In this document: positions 41,916-47,682 of the stretch, piece by piece
Layout of the letters: every line of letters begins with the position of its first letter
Position numbering within the stretch: the stretch's first letter is position 1
Assembly (NCBI GenBank): GCA_043777755.1
Contig: JAYWHK010000282.1
Coordinates: 1 to 47,682 of the forward strand
Origin: CANHEE01 sp043777755
Lineage (GTDB): Bacteria; Bacteroidota; Bacteroidia; Chitinophagales; Saprospiraceae
Length of the DNA: 47,682 nt
Direction of reading: 5' to 3'
Notes under the pieces: generated by a model
Database searches by the model: none
Told to the model about the DNA's origin: nothing
What the model saw: the letters and a program-made list of their open reading frames with translations, nothing else
Translations under genes and position numbers: made by a program

Positions 41916-42028
41916 AAAAAAGCCTCCCTAAATCCCTCCTGAGGAGGGACTTTTATTTAAAATTTTCTTACAGAAAATTTTAAACGTTACGACTCCTCTC
42001 CTCAGGAGAGGTTGGGAGAGGCTTTTTT
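41916..42028 (-). terminator. Large inverted repeat at the 3' end of the biggest T9SS gene
   Basis: AAAAAAGCCTCCC at one end and GGGAGAGGCTTTTTT at the other, with inner CTCCTGAGGAGGG and CTCCTCAGGAGAG pairs, make a 113-bp palindrome. The right end touches the stop codon (42028-42030). The run of A/T at its left end suits termination on the minus strand. Confidence 0.75.
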
Positions 42029-45000
42029 TATTGTTTCACAATACGTTGTGTTAATGTATTTACACCATTGTTCACGTTCAAGAAGTACGCACCTGCTGGC
42101 AAATTTGATGTATTTACCACAGTAGAATTGATACCTTTTACAGCATCTACTTGTTGAGTCAATACCACTTTACCAAAGATGTCTAATACATTGATGGCTA
42201 CTTCAACGTTGTCAATTGTTTCAAATTTTACAGTCAAATCGTTTGAAGTAGGATTCGGTGCAACACTTGTGATGTTGAACTTTCCTGTTTGACGCTCAAC
42301 CACTACGATGTTTGAATACTCAAAACGACCGTCATTGTCCATGTTTTTCAAACGATAATACGTAGTAGCAAAAGGATTGTTGTCTGTCATTCCATAACGC
42401 TTGCTTGCATTTGGAGTTGTTGTATTCAATACTGACCAAGACAATCCATTTTGAGATTTTTCAACTACAAAGTTACGTACATTCTGCTCTGTTTCAGTTT
42501 CCCAATTGATTACATTCACGTTTCCTTTTTCAGTAGCTGAGAAAGATTTGAGTGTGATTGGGAGCGGTGCAAGAACACCATTAACAAAGAAAGTTGAAAA
42601 TCCAGGTGTATTGTATTGTAATTGAACTCCCGATCCAGCTCCAAAAGGGTCTTGTGTTCCAACTCCGCCATTAATCAAAGTAGTCGTTGAACCAGTAGGA
42701 GCATTGTATGCACCAGTACAAATAACACCTCCATTAGACACCCTTGTAATACCAAAGTTTGAATAAGTAATAGAAGGATTGGCAACTGCTAAAGCATCCC
42801 ATTCCGCTTGTGTCATGTATATCCTGACGGATGCAGGAGTTGTAGGCTGTGTCGTTGGTGTAACTTCAAAATTTCTATCTCCATATACTTGATTACCATC
42901 AGTTCTTATTGTACCAGAAGTATTACGATAGTATTTCACAGTTGTAGAACCCATGTTATTTCCATTAGCATTGATCATACAAACGAGACTTGAGCCATCC
43001 ATAACAGGTACCCATACCATATTATTAGAAGCATTGAAAATAATAGTTAAAACACCAGAGCAAGTACCCGCTGCATTTGTAGCAGCTACTATTGCAGCAG
43101 GTGCAGGTGTTTCATCAGTAAAACAAACATCAAATGCACCAGCGTTAGCTGCGGAAGTAGACCAAACACGAACATAATAGTTTTGGTTTTGTTCTAAGCC
43201 TGTAAAATGAGCTTCTCCAACTGTTGTACTTGTTGCAGAGCCACAAACACCAGTACCTGTTGAAACTCCTTGTCTATGTTGCATAATATTTGTCAAAGAA
43301 CCAACAGTTGGAACTTTGTACAATGCGTATTTAACAGTTTTAGTTGCTGTAACATTTGTTACATCCATGCGAAGATTCATCAAAGTTAATCCGCTATTAA
43401 ATTTATACCAAACATCATTATAATTATCGAATGTTCCACAACTTGATTGACCCGCAGCAGCTTGAGTAGTAGCACCAACAGTAGTTTGAGCTGTTATTGC
43501 TGTACATGCTACTCCAACAGCAGCAATATTACTTTGAATATCTGTTGCACTCGCAAAATCATTGTTTGCAGGAGGTACTAAACAAGTACTTGCTTTTGTA
43601 AATGTAAAAATAGCACCAGCCGTTGCAGTTGCGCTATATGGAGCAGTTCTAACATAATAGGTTGTTCCAGCTGTTAAAACACCTGGGCAGAAAGTTACTC
43701 TTCCTACAAAAGTACTACAGCCGCCATTTCCAGTTCCAGAATCTTCATTACAGCCTATCAATGCACCACCACAAGCATCGTAAATAGCGATGTTCCAGTC
43801 TGCGGAAACTGAAGCTGCGGCAACATTAACACAAGCATTTTCAATAATAAACATATCTGTAGCAACATTTGAAGGTGCTACGAAAGAGTACCATACATCT
43901 TGCGCTTGTAATGCTCCACCAGTAACACATGCCGCCGCCGGGAGTCCTCCAGTAACACCTGTTGCGCCTGGGAAAAGATTAACCCTTGCTGCCCAACCAG
44001 TTAAAGAATCAGACGCTACCGCAGGAAGTGCAATTGCGCCAGAACATAAATCATTGACTTTTCCAGTAGAAAATGCCAACACTGTCGAATTGGCACTTAC
44101 TGTACCACTACCGCAATCTGTTCTGATATATACTTGATAATTTGTAGAAACTGTTAATCCCGTTAGTGAAATAGGTGAAGCTGTTCCTGTAACAACAGTT
44201 CCTGCTCCAGCAGTTGTACCAGTACCTGGAACAAATCCTGTTGCGCCATACTCCAAAATAAAGTTAGTACCAGTAGATGTAAAAGTAACATCAGCTGTTG
44301 TTAATCCTATATTGGTTGCAGTTACCGCTGTTGGTGCATCGCAGGTTGTAGCAGCCGTAGTAAAAGATTGCTCTACACAACCTGTTGCGCCTCCACCACT
44401 ATTTGATGGTTCTACACGCCAATAATAAGTTGTTGCTACTGTTAATCCTGTAATATTTACAAAAGTATTGGCTGTTGATCCAATTGAAACAGGATTAGGT
44501 GTTGTTCCAAAATAAACTGCATAAGATGTCGCCACAGGTCCCGTTGGTGCTGTCCAACTAATTGTAGTAATCGGTGCGGCAGCATTTGTTGCCAAATTAG
44601 CAGGAATTAATCCTGTAGCACAAGTCGGAGGATCTGCTAATGTTGTAAATGTAAATGGTCCAGCCCAATTCGAGTACAAACTACCTGGTGTACAGATTGC
44701 TCTAACCCAATATTCGTAAGCTGTTAAACCTGTTAAACCTGTTTTAGTAAATGGTTTTGTAACACCAGGATCCGAAGCTGTTCCGGTTGGTGCGCCACCA
44801 CCAGCTGTGGTAACATGTACGTCCCAAGCCATTTCAGCACAACCCGTAGTCCAAGTTAATACTGCTTGATTATTTGTAACACTTGATGATAAACCCACAC
44901 TTGGTGCTGGACATGGATCTGCCGCAGCAATTGTAATCAAATAATCTTCTGCTTCACCATAAGTAAATAATCCACATGGGGTAAGTGCGGATCCTGCTGT

Positions 45001-46560
45001 ACTAAATGCACACCTAAACCGCATACGGTGTGTCCCTAATGGAGGATTACATGCTAAGGTGATTGGAAATGTACCAGGTGTTGTACCAACAACACCTGCT
45101 GTTCCACTTCCTACTGCTGCTGTGCTTGTAATACCTACTCGTTCAGAAGGGTGACTAAAAACTCCATCATCATTATAATCTACCCAAGCAGCATAGCTTT
45201 CATTGTACTGACCAGCTAATACACTACAAGTATAAGTTGCCCCTGCTTGCAATGTAGTCGTTAATGCTGGATTGCTAGTGTAATCACTATAACCTGTTGC
45301 TCCTCCAGGGCAGCCAGCACCAGAATTATTACTTAATGTATTTAATGTAACTGTTGCAATGACATCGCCATCTGTACAACCCAATGAACCGTAAGCTGGC
45401 GTACAATAAACAATATTTGTTCCCGTAGTAAATGACCAAGTAGCGCAGCCTGTGGCATCACCTAAGGCATTTTTAGGAACAACTTTCCAATAATAAGTAG
45501 CAGATGCAGACAATAATGCTGGAGTATAACTTGTAGTTGTTTGATTTCCAACTAAAGGTGGAGTCGTTGAAGTTCCAAAATATACATCATAACTTGATGC
45601 TGATGGTGCGCTTGGTGCAGTCCATGTCAAAGTTGGATTACGTTGAATATTTGTTGCTGCGTCAGCAGGAATAGGAACAGTAGCACAATTTGGAGCACCA
45701 GCAGTTGCAAAATTCCAAATGGTGCAACCAGTAGCCTCACCAGCACCATTGGTAGGTTTTATTTGCCAATAAATAGTGCTATTAGCAGGGATAGTAGCTA
45801 ACGAAAATGTTGTACCGTTAGTTACTACTCCGTTAGCCAAGTTGGTAGGAGTTGCTGTTCCACCACCATCAGTACCTACATAAATCTTAAAATTGGTAGC
45901 GTTCGTAACATTTCCCCAAGAAAAATTACCCGCAGTAATAGCAGTTGCAGCATTTGCTGGTGACGGCGTTGCAGCACATATAGGAACTGCAGCCGTAGTA
46001 GCATAAGTAATGACCAACTGAGGCTTATTTGCTGCGGATGCACCATAACCATAAACATTGTAATTGTTCATTGAGGCTCTAACATAGCCAACATTAAAGT
46101 TTGCATTTGAACGGTTGTTATTCAAATAAGCAATACCTGCGGTAGTCATAGCCTTAGTATTTGTGGCATTGGCAGTCCAAGAAGCGGCTGTTGCAAGAGC
46201 AGTACCTACAATATTGGTATAAAGTGTTGTCCCTGCCATAGTCGCTGGGTTACCAACAAATCCATACAAATTGTTGGCTGCAGTAGAACCCGTTGAAGTG
46301 TATGTTGTGAAGACAATATTAGCTGCTGTGACATGAGCAGTTGAAGGAATTGATGATAAATCAAATGCAGCCCAACCACGGTTTGCACCCGAATTAATGG
46401 TTATCATTGCATCGTCACTCTTGGTTCCTGTACTACTGACAGAACCAGTCTTTAAAGACCCTGCTGTTCCCGATGCTGAAATGGTGACAGTCTGCGCATT
46501 CAAATTTTGCCAAAGGCAAAAAGAAAGCGTAATAAATAAAAATCTTGTAAAAAATCTCAT
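42028..46560 (-). CDS. Very large T9SS-secreted protein with fibronectin-like and GEVED domains
   Basis: The 1510-residue protein has a signal peptide (residues 1-22). An N-terminal beta-sandwich resembling DNRLRE/CBM96 follows (GANRGWAAFDLSSIP, KPQLVITYAT, to about 188). Then come several fibronectin III-like domains (CAATPSPANAATAIT...; PTCATGLIPANLATNAAAPI). A GEVED domain lies at about 385-540 (AAWVDYNDDGVFSHPSERVG; GEAEDYLITI). More Ig-like modules, a segment LPITLKSFSATEKGN and the T9SS sorting domain follow (VAPNPTSNDLTVKF). It is probably a surface adhesin or a carbohydrate/protein-binding scaffold; no enzyme domain is evident. No TAnnTTTG box is seen in the first 200 bp upstream. Confidence 0.85.
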   Translation of the reverse strand: MRFFTRFLFITLSFCLWQNLNAQTVTISASGTAGSLKTGSVSSTGTKSDDAMITINSGANRGWAAFDLSSIPSTAHVTAANIVFTTYTSTGSTAANNLYGFVGNPATMAGTTLYTNIVGTALATAASWTANATNTKAMTTAGIAYLNNNRSNANFNVGYVRASMNNYNVYGYGASAANKPQLVITYATTAAVPICAATPSPANAATAITAGNFSWGNVTNATNFKIYVGTDGGGTATPTNLANGVVTNGTTFSLATIPANSTIYWQIKPTNGAGEATGCTIWNFATAGAPNCATVPIPADAATNIQRNPTLTWTAPSAPSASSYDVYFGTSTTPPLVGNQTTTSYTPALLSASATYYWKVVPKNALGDATGCATWSFTTGTNIVYCTPAYGSLGCTDGDVIATVTLNTLSNNSGAGCPGGATGYSDYTSNPALTTTLQAGATYTCSVLAGQYNESYAAWVDYNDDGVFSHPSERVGITSTAAVGSGTAGVVGTTPGTFPITLACNPPLGTHRMRFRCAFSTAGSALTPCGLFTYGEAEDYLITIAAADPCPAPSVGLSSSVTNNQAVLTWTTGCAEMAWDVHVTTAGGGAPTGTASDPGVTKPFTKTGLTGLTAYEYWVRAICTPGSLYSNWAGPFTFTTLADPPTCATGLIPANLATNAAAPITTISWTAPTGPVATSYAVYFGTTPNPVSIGSTANTFVNITGLTVATTYYWRVEPSNSGGGATGCVEQSFTTAATTCDAPTAVTATNIGLTTADVTFTSTGTNFILEYGATGFVPGTGTTAGAGTVVTGTASPISLTGLTVSTNYQVYIRTDCGSGTVSANSTVLAFSTGKVNDLCSGAIALPAVASDSLTGWAARVNLFPGATGVTGGLPAAACVTGGALQAQDVWYSFVAPSNVATDMFIIENACVNVAAASVSADWNIAIYDACGGALIGCNEDSGTGNGGCSTFVGRVTFCPGVLTAGTTYYVRTAPYSATATAGAIFTFTKASTCLVPPANNDFASATDIQSNIAAVGVACTAITAQTTVGATTQAAAGQSSCGTFDNYNDVWYKFNSGLTLMNLRMDVTNVTATKTVKYALYKVPTVGSLTNIMQHRQGVSTGTGVCGSATSTTVGEAHFTGLEQNQNYYVRVWSTSAANAGAFDVCFTDETPAPAAIVAATNAAGTCSGVLTIIFNASNNMVWVPVMDGSSLVCMINANGNNMGSTTVKYYRNTSGTIRTDGNQVYGDRNFEVTPTTQPTTPASVRIYMTQAEWDALAVANPSITYSNFGITRVSNGGVICTGAYNAPTGSTTTLINGGVGTQDPFGAGSGVQLQYNTPGFSTFFVNGVLAPLPITLKSFSATEKGNVNVINWETETEQNVRNFVVEKSQNGLSWSVLNTTTPNASKRYGMTDNNPFATTYYRLKNMDNDGRFEYSNIVVVERQTGKFNITSVAPNPTSNDLTVKFETIDNVEVAINVLDIFGKVVLTQQVDAVKGINSTVVNTSNLPAGAYFLNVNNGVNTLTQRIVKQ

Positions 46561-46604
46561 GCGAAAAAAGAAATTTAAAAGTGAAAAAAATATTTAATTT
46601 TAAC

Positions 46605-46652
46605 AGTGAACAATAAATAATGAATAATTAATAGTGAATAATTAATAATTCA
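46605..46652. repeat. Short-word array (AATAATT words)
   Basis: AATAATG, AATAATT, AATAGTG and AATAATT follow each other with a 7-nt period just upstream of the T9SS gene. From 46653 to 47411 I see no ORF or RNA gene; there is a small hairpin ATTAGC/GCTAAT near 46910 and a long AT-rich stretch. Confidence 0.55.
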
Positions 46653-47411
46653 GGTTGTATTGTTGCTTACTGGTATTTTTATGATAGACACACGATAAAT
46701 CGTATAGTCTAAATTTTAAGTCATAACAAGTTGTAAGTACTTAAAACCATAATAGGCATAAGTATCTAACTCATATGAAGTCAATTCATATTAAGTGGTT
46801 TTCATAAGGTAATAAATGTTTTTCTATAGAGAAGTTCTTCGGACAGGCTGTTTTGACCTGTAAATGCGGCTACACTGCGTTTCTGTAGTTAGCGTAAAAA
46901 TTAAAGGGATTAGCTACGAGGAAGCTAATTAATAGGCAAGGTAATTTCTATCCAAAATTATATTTGGCTGATTTGGTTGAGAATAAAAAATACGATTGCA
47001 TCTTAGATTGAAAAACAAAGGAATCAGTTTTTTTATATATTTCCAAATGTTTTTTATTTTTTTTTATCTATTTCATCGAAATTTTTTTAATTAATAAAAA
47101 ATAAATTACTACGACATTTGTACTAATTAACATTTTTTAACTAAAAGTATATACATCTAATTTATTTTAATTATTTGATAATCAATTTTTTATAAAAAAA
47201 TTATAATTGTATTTGTTTTATAGTATAGGTGTTTGTACTTGTATTTATTAAGAAAAGATTAACTTTTGTGACTTCACTTTTTTTATTAAAATTATTGATA
47301 TTTTTGACGGAAATTAAAAAAAAAGTAACAATTTTTTATTTGGCGAGATGATTTTAAATGCAAAATGTATAATGATGAAGGGTGTATTTTGCAAATTATT
47401 GGCTACTTAAA

Positions 47412-47682
47412 CTCGAAGGATGGGTACACTGATGAAACTGATTCTTAGGATTTTTTAGGCTTTTTTGTGGCAAATTGCGATTCCGCTCTCGAAGGATGGG
47501 TACACTGATGAAACTGATTCTTAGGATTTTTTAGGTTTTTTTTGCGGCAAATTGCGATTCAGCTCTCGAAGGATGGGTACACTGATGAAACTGATTCTTA
47601 GGATTTTTTAGGCTTTTTTGTGGCAAATTGCGATTCAGCTCTCGAAGGATGGGGACACTGATGAAACTGATTGTTAGGATTT
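47412..47682. repeat. Tandem repeat of 76-77 bp, continuing beyond the window
   Basis: Four copies start at 47412, 47488, 47565 and 47641 (the last cut by the window end). Each begins CTCGAAGGATGGGTACACTG and ends in GCAAATTGCGATTC. The copies differ at only a few positions, so the array is recent. The period is not a multiple of three and no frame stays open, so it is not coding. There are no spacers, so it is not a CRISPR array. Confidence 0.9.

Noticed and set aside
47412..47682. Possible CRISPR array at the window end
   Set aside because: The copies are contiguous, with no variable spacers and no cas genes in view.
1..47682. tRNA or rRNA genes
   Set aside because: I found no T-loop-like GGTTCRA-type motif with pairing arms, and no rRNA sequence, on either strand. 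A covariance-model search would settle this.

Overview
The window comes from a Bacteroidota genome, probably of the Cytophagia/Sphingobacteriia type (class inferred, low confidence). Four very large secreted proteins end in type IX secretion (T9SS) C-terminal sorting domains. There is a PorP/SprF-family T9SS protein, and the DNA is AT-rich. Many genes are preceded by the Bacteroidota -7 promoter box TAnnTTTG rather than a TATAAT box. I see no tRNA, rRNA, CRISPR array or prophage.

Region 1 (1-11.7 kb) is mostly housekeeping: a TSUP anion exporter, an aldehyde dehydrogenase, the EngB GTPase, a TalC-type transaldolase, the SRP RNA, shikimate kinase with an acyltransferase, a nucleotidyltransferase, MoaC, a DUF6438 lipoprotein and an amidohydrolase. 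Between them lie a probable gene remnant with a small ORF (4.5-5.0 kb), a candidate small RNA (about 9873-10001) and many palindromic intergenic repeats.

Region 2 (11.8-17.2 kb) is one 1804-residue secreted alpha-amylase with a long tail of SprB/Ig-like repeats. Region 3 (17.5-19.4 kb) is a small accessory island. A HigB/HigA-type toxin-antitoxin pair and a nucleotidyltransferase/small coiled-coil pair are each followed by a copy of the same hairpin-containing repeat. Region 4 (19.4-25.6 kb) holds a LytTR response regulator, an ABC exporter, a DUF4159 protein and a LysE exporter. Upstream of these, an Rpn-type nuclease gene sits between an intact porP gene and a truncated second porP copy.

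Region 5 (26-34.6 kb) holds a cysteine desulfurase, an AT-rich two-gene unit (a small ORF with an in-frame stop plus a membrane protein resembling DUF6338), a choice-of-anchor B T9SS protein, a glycosyltransferase, a C-terminal processing protease and an Lrp/AsnC regulator. Region 6 (34.7-46.6 kb) holds a Tat-exported sugar isomerase-like protein, a K/E/S-rich protein whose coding sequence contains short tandem repeats, YidC and two T9SS-secreted adhesin-like proteins with related C-termini. The last 1.1 kb has no gene and ends inside a 76-77 bp tandem repeat that runs out of the window.

The most distinctive features are the repeats. Degenerate arrays of 7-8 nt words, with a different word at each locus, recur in intergenic DNA, often as inverted pairs, and also occur inside one coding sequence. 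The candidates I would check first for undescribed biology are the repeat-bounded nucleotidyltransferase/coiled-coil pair, the small-ORF/membrane-protein unit and the small RNA at 9.9 kb.
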